From a virus, in the IMG/VR virus record IMGVR_UViG_3300030118_000853, positions 1 to 23,424 of that record: a stretch of DNA of 23,424 nt; one strand, 5' to 3'. The first letter of the stretch is position 1, and the number at the start of each line of letters is the position of its first letter. Positions 11,311 through 19,575 of this stretch are shown here, in pieces. The translations under genes were made by a program, and so were the position numbers. The notes beneath the pieces were generated by a model. The model worked only from the letters and a program-made list of their open reading frames with translations. It had not been told where the DNA came from and searched no databases.

Positions 11311-11895
11311 TTAACAGTCATCACAAGGACAGTAATCTTTCCAACTACCATAGTTTCTTGTTGGTCTTGAATATATACTGTCATACATTATTATTCCATG
11401 ATTCTTATAAGTAGAATCATTAGAAGGTCTATTACTTTCATAAGTAGGATATTGACCACTTTGGTCATCATCTTCCATATAATCTATCATATCTTTTAAA
11501 TAAATCTCAGCCTTTCTATAAGTATCTTGCTTATAAGCATTTAACTCAGAAGGGTCTATAATAGTAGAAAACTCATCTATATTATGAACTATACCCATAC
11601 TACTACTGTTGCTTTGCACCTCATTTATTACTTCAAATCTTACATACCAACACAAAGTTCTAGTTAGAAAATCATCCATCAATGTTTGGTTTGCAGTTGT
11701 TAAAGTACCAGCATGATGTTGAGTTTTTATTTCTTCATAAAACTTTTTGCCTAAAGCGTGTTTTATATGTGCTAACTCTGCAAGTAAAATAGTATTATTA
11801 GATATTAAAGCAGGGTCAGTGTTTGCATTAGTAAAACTATTGCTTATAACTTCTGCTGCTGTTACTAAAGGATTATATTGATTTACATTTGCCAT
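11311..11895 (-). CDS. head-tail connector (adaptor) protein (194 aa)
   Basis: The gene sits directly after the portal, where the head-completion adaptor is usually encoded. The helical content (ELAHIKHALGKKFYEEI, then DFLTRTLCWYVRFEVINEV and YRKAEIYLKDMIDYM) matches the gp6/gp15-like adaptor fold that rings the portal. The last 40 residues are polar and disordered and end in CPCDDC, an unusual C-terminal cysteine cluster. The start lies 2 bases after the portal stop. Confidence 0.6.
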   Translation of the reverse strand: MANVNQYNPLVTAAEVISNSFTNANTDPALISNNTILLAELAHIKHALGKKFYEEIKTQHHAGTLTTANQTLMDDFLTRTLCWYVRFEVINEVQSNSSSMGIVHNIDEFSTIIDPSELNAYKQDTYRKAEIYLKDMIDYMEDDDQSGQYPTYESNRPSNDSTYKNHGIIMYDSIYSRPTRNYGSWKDYCPCDDC

Positions 11896-11897
11896 AG

Positions 11898-13229
11898 TTA
11901 TTCTTGTGTTTCGGTTACTTGTAAGTCTCCTGCATCATCATCACCAACGCCATCTGCATCATTATCTCTAGTTACAATAATCTGCTCTCTATCTGTTATA
12001 AACATATTTCCTTCTTTTAACATTGGTAAATCTTCATCTAACATTCTTCTTTGTTCATTTATTGTAAGAACCTCTTTAGGGTCAATCTGAGTAGCGAAAC
12101 TAACTGGCGGCTCATACTGTATTAATAAATCTTCAGGTAAAAAACCTAGTTCTTTAAATAATATCTTTTTAAGTCCAGTCAACAACAAATCAGATGTATC
12201 TTTAATTACTGTTGTCATTGCTAAATCATAAGCAATTCTTATCTCACTACCAGTATTGTTCATCTTACCAGAACTTACTAAACCACTCAATGATGGTTGC
12301 CATCTATGTGCAGTCACTATATTTTGGTCAGTAATTCGTTGTAAGTCTATCCAACTACCTTCTTGGTCATCTTTTATTATCTGAACATTAGCTTGAGAAG
12401 TATCTCCATTTTTAACGATAAACATAATTTTACCATTATTCCCATCACCAACAAACTTCTTTTGTGCTTCTCTTACTAACTTCTTTGCTTCTTCTTCTCC
12501 CATGTCTCCGCTAATCTCAACGATTGCAGAAGGCTGGAAACCATTTTTAAATTTTGTGTGATTCCATTTACCAATCTCATAATCAACTGCTATGTGTTCT
12601 AGTGCTGCAGTGTAGTCAGGCAATCCATAAAATTGAAATGTAGGCTCATAATCTTTAAATTGTAAAATAAACCTATTGCTTTTAACTTTTGGATAAAGTG
12701 GTAAAATAGTAAGTTTTTCTTTCATGGTATTATATCTAGCCCAGTCAGGGTGTATATAAACCTCTTTTTTGTTTTTAGACATTCTTACAGTAGTTGCATC
12801 TATATGATATAGATTTAAACCACCTTCATATAAAACTCCCTCTAAGTAAGCATTACCAAAAGTATAATAATCATCTGCTAATTTTTTAAAGACTTGTCTT
12901 AAAGACTCTCCATCAGCATTAACATCTTTTATGTATTCTTTTATTTCTTCATTGCTTGTAACAAACTTTGCACCACTTGTAAAAATAGTTTTTTGTGCAA
13001 GTACACTTCTGTGTGTAGATGACTTTCTTTTAAGTTCTGCTAAATACTGTGGAAATAAATTGTTAGTACCAAAAGGTATAAATTTAGTTCTTACTTTAGT
13101 AAGGTCTTGCGGCTCTTCTATATGTTCAGGTATCGCTAAATTAAAAACTCCAAATTCAAAAGTGTTACTCTTTTGAGTCTGAAGATTCTTTACCTGACTT
13201 TTTCTTTTTGTCTGCTTTCTTTGACTCAT
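11898..13229 (-). CDS. phage portal protein (443 aa)
   Basis: A dodecameric ring at one head vertex through which DNA is packaged and ejected. The sequence has the portal pattern: FIPFGTNNLFPQYLAELKRK near the N-terminus, the stem/wing region DDYYTFGNAYLEG, the hallmark FYGLPDYTAALEHI about mid-protein, then a Lys-rich crown region, and a final conserved RRMLDEDLPML. The length is typical. The first 21 codons overlap the upstream gene by 65 bases. There is no later ATG before the conserved region, so this start is probably correct. The C-terminal 25 residues are very acidic (RDNDADGVGDDDAGD), like a calcium-binding or flexible tail. In this genome the portal follows the capsid gene. Confidence 0.9.
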   Translation of the reverse strand: MSQRKQTKRKSQVKNLQTQKSNTFEFGVFNLAIPEHIEEPQDLTKVRTKFIPFGTNNLFPQYLAELKRKSSTHRSVLAQKTIFTSGAKFVTSNEEIKEYIKDVNADGESLRQVFKKLADDYYTFGNAYLEGVLYEGGLNLYHIDATTVRMSKNKKEVYIHPDWARYNTMKEKLTILPLYPKVKSNRFILQFKDYEPTFQFYGLPDYTAALEHIAVDYEIGKWNHTKFKNGFQPSAIVEISGDMGEEEAKKLVREAQKKFVGDGNNGKIMFIVKNGDTSQANVQIIKDDQEGSWIDLQRITDQNIVTAHRWQPSLSGLVSSGKMNNTGSEIRIAYDLAMTTVIKDTSDLLLTGLKKILFKELGFLPEDLLIQYEPPVSFATQIDPKEVLTINEQRRMLDEDLPMLKEGNMFITDREQIIVTRDNDADGVGDDDAGDLQVTETQE

Positions 13230-13386
13230 CTTTTGTTTTTGTATTTGATAATTTTTCTATAAAATTTGTTGCACCTAAATCCTCATAAGCATACGCTAAT
13301 TCTTCTTGTGTTGCTGTTGCTGTTCTTATAACGCTATTAGCACCATGATATATAGTTACTTTTTTTATTGCTTTATATTTAGACAT
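13165..13386 (-). CDS. small protein with Lys-rich tail, overlapping the portal gene (73 aa)
   Basis: The ATG at 13384-13386 is chosen over a TTG at 13449. The N-terminal 45 residues look folded (KAIKKVTIYHGANSVIRTATATQEELAYAYEDLGATNFI resembles the small proteins that precede portals in other Bacteroidota phages). The rest is a Lys/Ser/Asp tail (KKADKKKKSGKESSDSKE). The last 65 bases are also the first codons of the portal gene in another frame, so the low-complexity tails of both proteins are coded by the same DNA. Function unknown. Confidence 0.6.
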   Translation of the reverse strand: MSKYKAIKKVTIYHGANSVIRTATATQEELAYAYEDLGATNFIEKLSNTKTKDESKKADKKKKSGKESSDSKE

Positions 13387-13451
13387 AATTATATAAATTT
13401 TTAAATGTGATAAATCTATTATTTTTTTATTACAATCACACATATTCAAAA

Positions 13452-13479
13452 AAAAGATATTAATAGGGTAATGTTACAA
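13452..13479 (-). promoter_or_regulatory. weak promoter candidate ahead of the portal cluster
   Basis: On the minus strand TTG (13477-13479) is followed after 17 bases by TATCTTTT (13452-13459), which differs from TAnnTTTG only at its last base. It lies in the 139-base gap between the tail-tube candidate and the 73-aa gene. The TTG is part of a 14-mer (13472-13485) repeated exactly at 16296-16309. Confidence 0.3.
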
Positions 13480-13525
13480 AACTTTTTACGAACAAAGTTC
13501 AACCTATTATTATACCTTTAATCTA

Positions 13526-14119
13526 CTATGTTGTTGTTGCTGTTAAAGCAGAAGTATCAACTACAAGACCTGCACCAGTTGCTGGGTCATATTGTCTTGG
13601 TAGCTCAAACTGTCTAGCCATTAAACTAATAGTTAGTCCATTTTGGTCTGAATATGCAGCACCTGTTCCACCCTCCATACTTGCTAAATTTAAGAATGTT
13701 TGGTTTCTTGCAGGTACATCTTCATTTGCATATTTTTCACTTAAACCTATAACTAATTTTTCATCATTTGAAGTTACAACTATTGCCATCATACAAGTAT
13801 TTAACATTGTTTGCAATTCGTGCATTTTGACATTATTGATTTGTGGTAACATAAAAGTTAAACCACACTCAAATACTGTTGAGCCATTTTCTTTAGTTGC
13901 ATTTACAGTTAAATCAGCAGTTTCATTTTTAAATTCAAAAACTTTCCAAGCTGCAGTTGAACCACCACCGCTAGTAATTTTTGTAACATCATGCTTACCT
14001 GCGGCATTACTATAAGTTACAACATCATCATCAGCAAAACTTCTTAGGCATATTTGTTTTATACCTCCTACAGTTTGTAAAGCAGAACAATCTATTGCTA
14101 TACCATTATCTATTGCCAT
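13526..14119 (-). CDS. virion protein, major tail (tube) protein candidate (197 aa)
   Basis: The protein has the size and beta-rich character of siphophage tail-tube subunits. It starts MAIDNGIAIDCSALQTVGGI, has a Gly/Ser loop at about 50-55, and a C-terminal SYSDQNGLTISLMARQ-like strand set before a Thr-rich end. Similar proteins lie close to the capsid gene in Bacteroidota siphophages. A head-decoration role cannot be excluded. It follows the capsid gene and its terminator hairpin, so its expression may be lower than that of the capsid protein. Confidence 0.45.
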   Translation of the reverse strand: MAIDNGIAIDCSALQTVGGIKQICLRSFADDDVVTYSNAAGKHDVTKITSGGGSTAAWKVFEFKNETADLTVNATKENGSTVFECGLTFMLPQINNVKMHELQTMLNTCMMAIVVTSNDEKLVIGLSEKYANEDVPARNQTFLNLASMEGGTGAAYSDQNGLTISLMARQFELPRQYDPATGAGLVVDTSALTATTT

Positions 14120-14155
14120 TTTATTATTGTTTTTATTGTTAATTAAAAGTAATTA

Positions 14156-14180
14156 AGAGAGGAGGATTATCCTCCCCTCT
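14156..14180 (-). terminator. hairpin terminator after the major capsid gene
   Basis: Minus-strand arms AGAGGGGAGG and CCTCCTCTCT form a 10-bp stem with one G-T pair around the loop ATAAT, 15 bases after the capsid stop codon. A mostly T/A stretch (TAATTACTTTT) follows. The GC-rich stem stands out in AT-rich DNA. It may be a partial terminator, or a 3' stability structure that raises the capsid message over downstream genes. Confidence 0.65.
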
Positions 14181-14195
14181 ATCATTACATTACTA

Positions 14196-15203
14196 TTAGT
14201 AGAAAATTCCCCATTGTACAAGTGAAGGGTACAAGAATTGTACACCTAACTTGAAGTAACCTCTGAAGAACATTTTTTCTTCTAAGTCATCATAAAAAAC
14301 CTTGAAAGAGCCTTCTGGGTCAGTTACATCAGAACCTATAATTAAGTTCTCAACCGCACAGTAACAAGCACCTTCTGTTCCATTTACACCACCTCTTAAG
14401 AACATTGCTGGGTCAAGGTCTGCTAAAATAGTATCCCACTCATACATAGGAACTAACTCAACACCTCTAAACTTAACAACTAATACACCATCTTGCTGGT
14501 TAGTAATTGCTAAATCAGCAGAAGTACCTTCTAAGTTAGATAAGTAAGCGTTGTAAGTCTTAGGAGTTACAAAAATTTTCTTATCTGAAGCAGGTACTTG
14601 TTGTAATGCTGCTGGTGCATTATCATACATGTTTCTTAATATACCAAGTGCTTCTGCTGCAGTTGGTGCTGTAGGTGCTACTGCACTGTATTCTGTTCTT
14701 GCTGCTAATACAGTTGCATCATCTCCCATTAACTTCATCCAACCAGTTACACCTTGATAGTTTGCAGTAGAATCATCTCCACCCCATGCTAATCTTACTA
14801 CATCTTGTGCAATACCTTTTACAGCACGATTTACAATCGCATCTGCTAACATAGTTCCTTCTACATTCATTACATCAACACCACTTCTATACATTTCTTC
14901 AATGTAAGTTCCCATGAACTCATCAGTACATTGCTCAAGAGCAACTCTCATTCTACCTGCTGTGATTGTTTTCTCGTCAATGTTAAATTGAGTTGAACCA
15001 CTTGTTGCTGAACAACCAGTGTATTTTGCTACGATTTTTGTTAGAGCAGCAGAAGTAAATACATTCATTTTATGCTTAACATTAGGTAAAACCCTATAGT
15101 TACTCATAATATCCTCACTTCTAAATACTGGCTCATAAAAAATTTCATTTAGGTTCGCACCTGAGTAAGTTGCGAATGTTCCTTTATTTGCTACGTTTGC
15201 CAT
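14196..15203 (-). CDS. major capsid protein, HK97-fold (335 aa)
   Basis: The protein has the length, Ala/Thr/Gly-rich composition and secondary-structure order of HK97-type capsid proteins. An extended N-arm is followed by a long spine helix (TMLADAIVNRAVKGIAQDVV), an A-domain with KKIFVTPKTYNAYLSNL, and a final FRGYFKLGVQFLYPSLV strand. It lies just downstream of a ClpP-type protease/scaffold gene (14-base gap), the standard partnership. No long N-terminal delta domain is present, consistent with scaffold being supplied by the protease gene's C-terminal part. It is followed by a terminator-like hairpin. Confidence 0.85.
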   Translation of the reverse strand: MANVANKGTFATYSGANLNEIFYEPVFRSEDIMSNYRVLPNVKHKMNVFTSAALTKIVAKYTGCSATSGSTQFNIDEKTITAGRMRVALEQCTDEFMGTYIEEMYRSGVDVMNVEGTMLADAIVNRAVKGIAQDVVRLAWGGDDSTANYQGVTGWMKLMGDDATVLAARTEYSAVAPTAPTAAEALGILRNMYDNAPAALQQVPASDKKIFVTPKTYNAYLSNLEGTSADLAITNQQDGVLVVKFRGVELVPMYEWDTILADLDPAMFLRGGVNGTEGACYCAVENLIIGSDVTDPEGSFKVFYDDLEEKMFFRGYFKLGVQFLYPSLVQWGIFY

Positions 15204-15217
15204 TTTTTTTCTATTTT

Positions 15218-15628
15218 TTAATTATTAAATTTATTTCTCATTTTCTCAGCCATTGCATTGTAAAAACTTGCGTTAGCATCTTCTTTTTTGTTTTCAACGA
15301 TTACAGGGTCGCTATCAGTTTTTATTTCAGTACCTTTAGCATCTGCTTTGTTGATTTTTGCGTTTAACGCTTCAACCTCTTCAGTTAAAGTTTCGTTAGC
15401 ACCTTTAGAAGTTGCTAATTCTTCTTCTAATAAAGAAATTTTATTAGATAACTCTACATTCTTAGCTTCAAAATCAGAAATTTTATTCATTATTTCTTCA
15501 TTGTCTCCTAGATTAACAGTTATCGCTGCATCTTCAGCAACATCTTTAGAAACCTTTACATCACTTTTTACAGCAGCAACGATTTCTTCAACTTTGTTGT
15601 TGAACCATTCTTTTAACTCGTTAGTCAT
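15218..15628 (-). CDS. nested scaffold protein, internal start in the protease gene (136 aa)
   Basis: An in-frame ATG at 15626-15628 (M209 of the protease) is preceded on the minus strand by an A-rich leader, AATAATAAAAAA, of the kind used at other starts in this genome. It lies exactly between the protease domain and the coiled-coil region. Independent translation would give a protease-free scaffold, as with lambda C/Nu3. That parallel is established for other phages and inferred here. Confidence 0.5.
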   Translation of the reverse strand: MTNELKEWFNNKVEEIVAAVKSDVKVSKDVAEDAAITVNLGDNEEIMNKISDFEAKNVELSNKISLLEEELATSKGANETLTEEVEALNAKINKADAKGTEIKTDSDPVIVENKKEDANASFYNAMAEKMRNKFNN

Positions 15629-16252
15629 TTTTTTATTATTTATGTTAATACTTAATTGATTCTTAATTTTTTCGTGTGTTATGTTTTTAAATTTAGAAAT
15701 ATCATACTTTGCAGCAACTTTTATTGAGTCTGAAATTAAGTCAACAAAACCTAGTTCATATGCCTCTTCAGCATTTAACCAAGTTTCTTCATCCATCATT
15801 CCGCTAACAGCTTCTCTTGACAAACCTGTTTTTTTAGTGTAAATATCTGTCAACTCGCTAGATATTTTCTCAAGAGTTTCTGCAGTCTTTCTCATGTCTT
15901 TTGCTTCTCCAGTAGTACCTCCCCACGCATTATGTATCATAAATAAAGAATTTTCTGCCATTATAACCTCATCTGCACCTAAAGCAATTATAGTAGCAAT
16001 ACTTGCTGCTATACCTTCTATATATACAGTGGTTTTAGCCTCTCTCCTTTTAATTACGTTATACATAGCCATGCCATCAAAAACATCACCACCTAAACTA
16101 TTAATTCTTAAATTGATTGGGGTATTCTTTAGATTTTTTACATCTGAAATAAATTCTTGTGCAGACACACCATATCTACCTATTTCATCAAATATATATA
16201 TGTCAGCAGTTTCGCCCTTCTTGTTTTGTATGTTATACCATTTTTCTTTCAT
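15218..16252 (-). CDS. ClpP-like head maturation protease fused to coiled-coil scaffold (344 aa)
   Basis: Residues 1-180 are a ClpP/S14-type serine protease. Landmarks are INLRINSLGGDVFDGMAMY, the nucleophile in GIAASIATII (S84), FMIHNAWGG with H107, and a D-E-E-T-W-L-N-A-E-E-A segment with candidate acid D154 ahead of GFVD. Residues 209-344 are acidic and coiled-coil (FEAKNVELSNKISLLEEELA), like head scaffolding proteins that are removed by the protease during head maturation. A likely nested scaffold start is listed separately. The start at 16252 follows a gap of 55 bases that contains a weak promoter candidate. The adjacent gene is the capsid. Confidence 0.88.
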   Translation of the reverse strand: MKEKWYNIQNKKGETADIYIFDEIGRYGVSAQEFISDVKNLKNTPINLRINSLGGDVFDGMAMYNVIKRREAKTTVYIEGIAASIATIIALGADEVIMAENSLFMIHNAWGGTTGEAKDMRKTAETLEKISSELTDIYTKKTGLSREAVSGMMDEETWLNAEEAYELGFVDLISDSIKVAAKYDISKFKNITHEKIKNQLSININNKKMTNELKEWFNNKVEEIVAAVKSDVKVSKDVAEDAAITVNLGDNEEIMNKISDFEAKNVELSNKISLLEEELATSKGANETLTEEVEALNAKINKADAKGTEIKTDSDPVIVENKKEDANASFYNAMAEKMRNKFNN

Positions 16253-16257
16253 AACTG

Positions 16258-16292
16258 CAAAAATATATTTTATGTAAAGGCTTTTTACACAA
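16258..16292 (-). promoter_or_regulatory. weak promoter candidate ahead of the protease/capsid genes
   Basis: TATTTTTG (16258-16265, minus strand) matches TAnnTTTG. The nearest TTG (16290-16292) is 24 bases upstream, slightly too far. Transcription would start almost at the protease ATG, giving a very short or absent leader. The stretch ATTGTGTAAAA around the TTG is shared with the promoter at 661-700. Confidence 0.3.
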
Positions 16293-16307
16293 TTTTGTTA
16301 CAAAACT

Positions 16308-16640
16308 TTAATATGCAATATTATTAGATGGCTTTTGTTTTTTTCTTTCTTTATAAACTATGTTTTGTGCTTGACTTTCACTTATGTTATATTTTATAGA
16401 TAAATCCATCCAAGTATGGGTTCTACTACCATTGTTAGTTGACAACATTCTGTCAAAATCAACTATAATCATATAGTTTCTAAGTCTTTTAGGATTTATA
16501 ATACCTCTTTCTGCAAAATAACATACAATATCTTTACAGGTTGGATATAAACCAAATTTTTTCTCTAAAGCTATACCTGTAATATCAATAAAGTCTTTTA
16601 CTACATCAACTTTATTTTGTCTTTGCTTTTTTTGTCGCAT
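16308..16640 (-). CDS. helix-turn-helix-like protein (110 aa)
   Basis: The ATG at 16638-16640 is used; an earlier TTG at 16664 would add only eight residues. The N-terminus is very basic (MRQKKQRQNKVDVVKDFIDI). The C-terminal part, MDLSIKYNISESQAQNIVYKERKK, has the spacing of a helix-turn-helix with Ser-Glu at the recognition helix. In between is a helical region with two cysteines (PTCKDIVC). It overlaps the previous gene by 29 bases. A DNA-binding role is likely, but whether it regulates late genes or serves in DNA packaging is unknown. Confidence 0.55.
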   Translation of the reverse strand: MRQKKQRQNKVDVVKDFIDITGIALEKKFGLYPTCKDIVCYFAERGIINPKRLRNYMIIVDFDRMLSTNNGSRTHTWMDLSIKYNISESQAQNIVYKERKKQKPSNNIAY

Positions 16641-16905
16641 TAGTTTTTTTAGGTTTTCTTTCAAGTTCTATCCATTCATCTACCATTGTTTCCCAAAACT
16701 TAACAACTGCTTTTCTACAAGAGTTGCAATTCATATCTTGTTTGTTAGTTGGAAATAATAGATGCCACTCTGCAAACATAATATCTAACGAATCAGCGTG
16801 ATAAGTTGAGAAGTTACGAGCATGGTTAGATTGTTTTATGACTGCTTGAGTCATAAACTTTCTTTTTTCTTTGTTAAAGTTTTCTGCGATTTCTTTTAAA
16901 TTCAT
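16612..16905 (-). CDS. hypothetical protein with CxxC motif (97 aa)
   Basis: The ATG at 16903-16905 is preferred over a TTG at 16944, because it starts just after the stop of the zinc-ribbon gene. The centre reads MFAEWHLLFPTNKQDMNCNSCRKAVVKFW, with one C-x-x-C pair that could bind half of a metal site. The C-terminus is a Lys-rich tail (KPKKTNATKKAKTK) coded in the overlap with the next gene. Because it follows a zinc-ribbon gene, the two may form a shared metal-binding unit. No family is recognised. Confidence 0.55.
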   Translation of the reverse strand: MNLKEIAENFNKEKRKFMTQAVIKQSNHARNFSTYHADSLDIMFAEWHLLFPTNKQDMNCNSCRKAVVKFWETMVDEWIELERKPKKTNATKKAKTK

Positions 16906-16915
16906 ATGTAAAGTT

Positions 16916-17110
16916 TTACCATTTGTTTTCTGGACATTTACCAAAGAACTCTTTTGTTAGTGATGTTTTTGCATCTAAGAAACATTTACATTTAGCACAT
17001 CTTGCACCATAAGTAAATTTAGGTCTTTTTAATAACAAAAAGTTTCGGTAAAAACTACAACTTTTACATATATCTAATCTTTCTAATTTGGTTTTTTTAT
17101 CAACAAACAT
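16916..17110 (-). CDS. zinc-ribbon protein (64 aa)
   Basis: Four-plus cysteines arranged as CKSC at residues 15-18, then CAKCKC around 38-43 and a final C-P-E-N-K-W give a zinc-ribbon pattern (C-x2-C...C-x2-C...C). The closing CPxxKW is typical of small Bacteroidota phage proteins next to the tape measure gene. It probably binds one zinc ion and may act in protein-protein contacts during tail or head assembly. It starts 19 bases after the tape measure stop. Confidence 0.7.
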   Translation of the reverse strand: MFVDKKTKLERLDICKSCSFYRNFLLLKRPKFTYGARCAKCKCFLDAKTSLTKEFFGKCPENKW

Positions 17111-17129
17111 TTGTTTATATTTTTAATTA

Positions 17130-19565
17130 TTAAATTGTTGCTTGTGCTTGAATTACATTTACAGTGTTTTGACTTTCAGTAATATCCGCCTCTACAACTA
17201 CTACTCCACTATTAGAACTCATTGCACCCATCATTTGATTTTGATTTAAAGCATTGAATTGTTGTTGTGAAAATGAAGGCATATTTAAAAGACCTCCATC
17301 AGCAAACTTAACACCACCACCTGCAACATTCATTGCAGATAATTGGTTTCTAAACATTGCTGTGCTTCTTTTATTTATTACAGCCTCTCCACCTTCTAAC
17401 TCTACAACTCTACCACCTACTGCAAACTTCTCTCCACCTTGTGCGTGTGATTTTCCTTTTACTAACCCACCATCTGCAAATGTGTCAGACATTAATGCTT
17501 TTGCATTAGCAATACCAGATGTTAATGCACCTAAAACAGCAAGTATGTTTATAACCTTTAAATACCATGGAGAGTCTGCTGCTGCACTTGTTACAGCTCT
17601 CACAGCATCTACTGCAGCTTCAGCACTTTTAGCAACTGCAGATGCTTGTGATATTTTTATACCTAATCTTTTTAAACCTATTAATTCTTTTTCTTGTTCA
17701 CCTACCATTATAAGCTGACTGCCTATATCCTGCATAGCTTGTATTCTGTCGCTTACTTCTTTTTTTCTTTGTCTTTCTAAATTTAATTCTTCTTGTGCTA
17801 CAGTTTGTATTCTTTTTAATTCTGAATTTAGAATTTGATTATTAATATCAGCAGTTGATTTTCCATATTCATTAAATAATCCCATCATATTCATAAGATG
17901 TGTCTGTTCAGCATCAAAAGCCATTTGGTCAAACTCTTCTTGTGTGATTTGCTTATCAATCAATTGTTGTGTCAAATCAGACATTTCATCTGTATGAAAA
18001 ATTTCTAGTTGTGTTCTCTTAACCTCAAAAGATTTTCTGTCTGCTTCTTGTTGTTCTTTTAACTCTGTCTGTTTTCTTTTTTCTGCTGCTCTTCTATTTT
18101 TTTCGTCTTGTATATCTTTATCAAGTTGTATTCTATCGTTTTTATTTTTTTCTGCTTTTACTTCTTGGTCTAAAATTTCTTTTAAATCTTCTAAGGCCAA
18201 CTTTCTAGCCTCTATATCTTTTGGCAGGTTTTTTGCAATAAAAGATGCTCTTTCTGCAGAACGACCAAATCCACCTTCTAATTCCTGAGCTCTTTTTAAA
18301 ATTTGTTTTTGTTTTTCTTGGACACGACCTAGACTTTCTATTTCTAGTTCTAATAATTCTGCTCTAGTTTTTGTCTCTACAGGTGCACCACTTTTTTGTA
18401 AATCATCTATTTCTTTTTGAGTGTCTTTAACTCTTTTTAAAGCGTCTGTTAAAAATTGTGAACCAATTTGTTCAGGAGTTTGCATATTACCTACAACTCT
18501 ACTAATAAAATCAGTAAAATCTTGAACAACAGTTCTTACAGCACGAGACATATTACTACTTCCTGTCATTATAGCAATTTCTAACCCCTCCCAAGCAGAT
18601 TTAGCCTTTAAAATATCTCCCTGTAAAGTGTCTGCCATTATATCAGCCATTTCTTGTGCCTTGCCATTAGCATCTTCTAAAGCATCTGTTAAATCTAAAA
18701 CCCTATCAGCACCATTAACCATAGTTTGAAATGCTGCTACCTGTCTTAAATCAACAAGCTCCATCATTTCAGCATTTGAAAGACCTTCATCGTTTAGTTG
18801 TTTTAATGCTTTTTCTAAGTCTGCACTGCTTTCTACAGTAAAGCCTAAATGTTTTGACAGGTCAGAAGCAGGGTCTTGCATTTTCAAGAATATATTTCTC
18901 AAAGATGTACCTGCAATAGAAGCCTCAATACCAGCATCAGTAAGTGTACCCATTACTGCAGAGGTAGACTCTATACTTATAGAAGCAGCAGCAGCAATAG
19001 GTGCTACCTTCGTCATAGATGTTTGAAATTTTTCTATATCTAAAGCAGAACTTGTAAACGCTACAGCCATAACATCAACAACTCTTTGTGTTTCTTGAGC
19101 ATCTAATCCAAAACCTCTTACTGCCGCACCAGCCACAACTGCTGCTCTACCTAAATCTGACTGAGTTGCTGTTGCTAACATTAAAGTAGCCTCTTGTGCT
19201 TCTAAAATTTCTGAAGTGGAAAATCCTAATTTACCAAAGTTTACTTGTAATTCTGCAACTTGTGATGCAGTAAAGAATGTGCTTCTACCTAATTGTTGTG
19301 CAGTATTTGTTAATTTTTTAAAGTCTTTTTCTGTAGAGCCAGTGATTGCTTTTACCTTAGCCATTTCAAACTCAAACTTTGTAAATGTTCTAATAGCACC
19401 AGTAATTGCTTTTTGTATTTGGTTAAAAGCGGCTGTTGCAGTAACTATACCTGCAGTCATTGCTCCTAAACTTTTTGTTGTAGTGCCTGTTCTTTTTTCT
19501 AAGTTTGCTAAATCTTTTTGTCCTTTTACGACTACCTGAACTACTATTCTTTCTGTATTTGACAT
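17130..19565 (-). CDS. tail tape measure protein, TP901 family (811 aa)
   Basis: Residues about 60-370 match the TP901-type phage tail tape measure domain, with FEFEMAKVKAITGS, LGRSTFFTASQVAELQVNF and AVVAGAAVRGFGL visible in order. Residues about 375-640 are Lys/Glu/Gln-rich coiled coil. A hydrophobic stretch near 675-695 (YLKVINILAVLGALTSGI) could enter the host membrane during ejection. The C-terminus has the common FADGGLVKGKSHAQGGEKFA pattern seen in many Bacteroidota phages. By the usual rule of about 0.15 nm per residue the tail would be near 120 nm long. It lies between the gp10-like and zinc-ribbon genes. Confidence 0.92.
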   Translation of the reverse strand: MSNTERIVVQVVVKGQKDLANLEKRTGTTTKSLGAMTAGIVTATAAFNQIQKAITGAIRTFTKFEFEMAKVKAITGSTEKDFKKLTNTAQQLGRSTFFTASQVAELQVNFGKLGFSTSEILEAQEATLMLATATQSDLGRAAVVAGAAVRGFGLDAQETQRVVDVMAVAFTSSALDIEKFQTSMTKVAPIAAAASISIESTSAVMGTLTDAGIEASIAGTSLRNIFLKMQDPASDLSKHLGFTVESSADLEKALKQLNDEGLSNAEMMELVDLRQVAAFQTMVNGADRVLDLTDALEDANGKAQEMADIMADTLQGDILKAKSAWEGLEIAIMTGSSNMSRAVRTVVQDFTDFISRVVGNMQTPEQIGSQFLTDALKRVKDTQKEIDDLQKSGAPVETKTRAELLELEIESLGRVQEKQKQILKRAQELEGGFGRSAERASFIAKNLPKDIEARKLALEDLKEILDQEVKAEKNKNDRIQLDKDIQDEKNRRAAEKRKQTELKEQQEADRKSFEVKRTQLEIFHTDEMSDLTQQLIDKQITQEEFDQMAFDAEQTHLMNMMGLFNEYGKSTADINNQILNSELKRIQTVAQEELNLERQRKKEVSDRIQAMQDIGSQLIMVGEQEKELIGLKRLGIKISQASAVAKSAEAAVDAVRAVTSAAADSPWYLKVINILAVLGALTSGIANAKALMSDTFADGGLVKGKSHAQGGEKFAVGGRVVELEGGEAVINKRSTAMFRNQLSAMNVAGGGVKFADGGLLNMPSFSQQQFNALNQNQMMGAMSSNSGVVVVEADITESQNTVNVIQAQATI

Positions 19566-19575
19566 ATCTTATATT

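Noticed and set aside
17254-17718. Plus-strand reading frames opposite the tape measure, protease and other virion genes.
   Set aside because: They are mirror images of well-supported minus-strand genes, with Ser/Pro/Cys-rich or hydrophobic low-quality translations and no recognisable domain.
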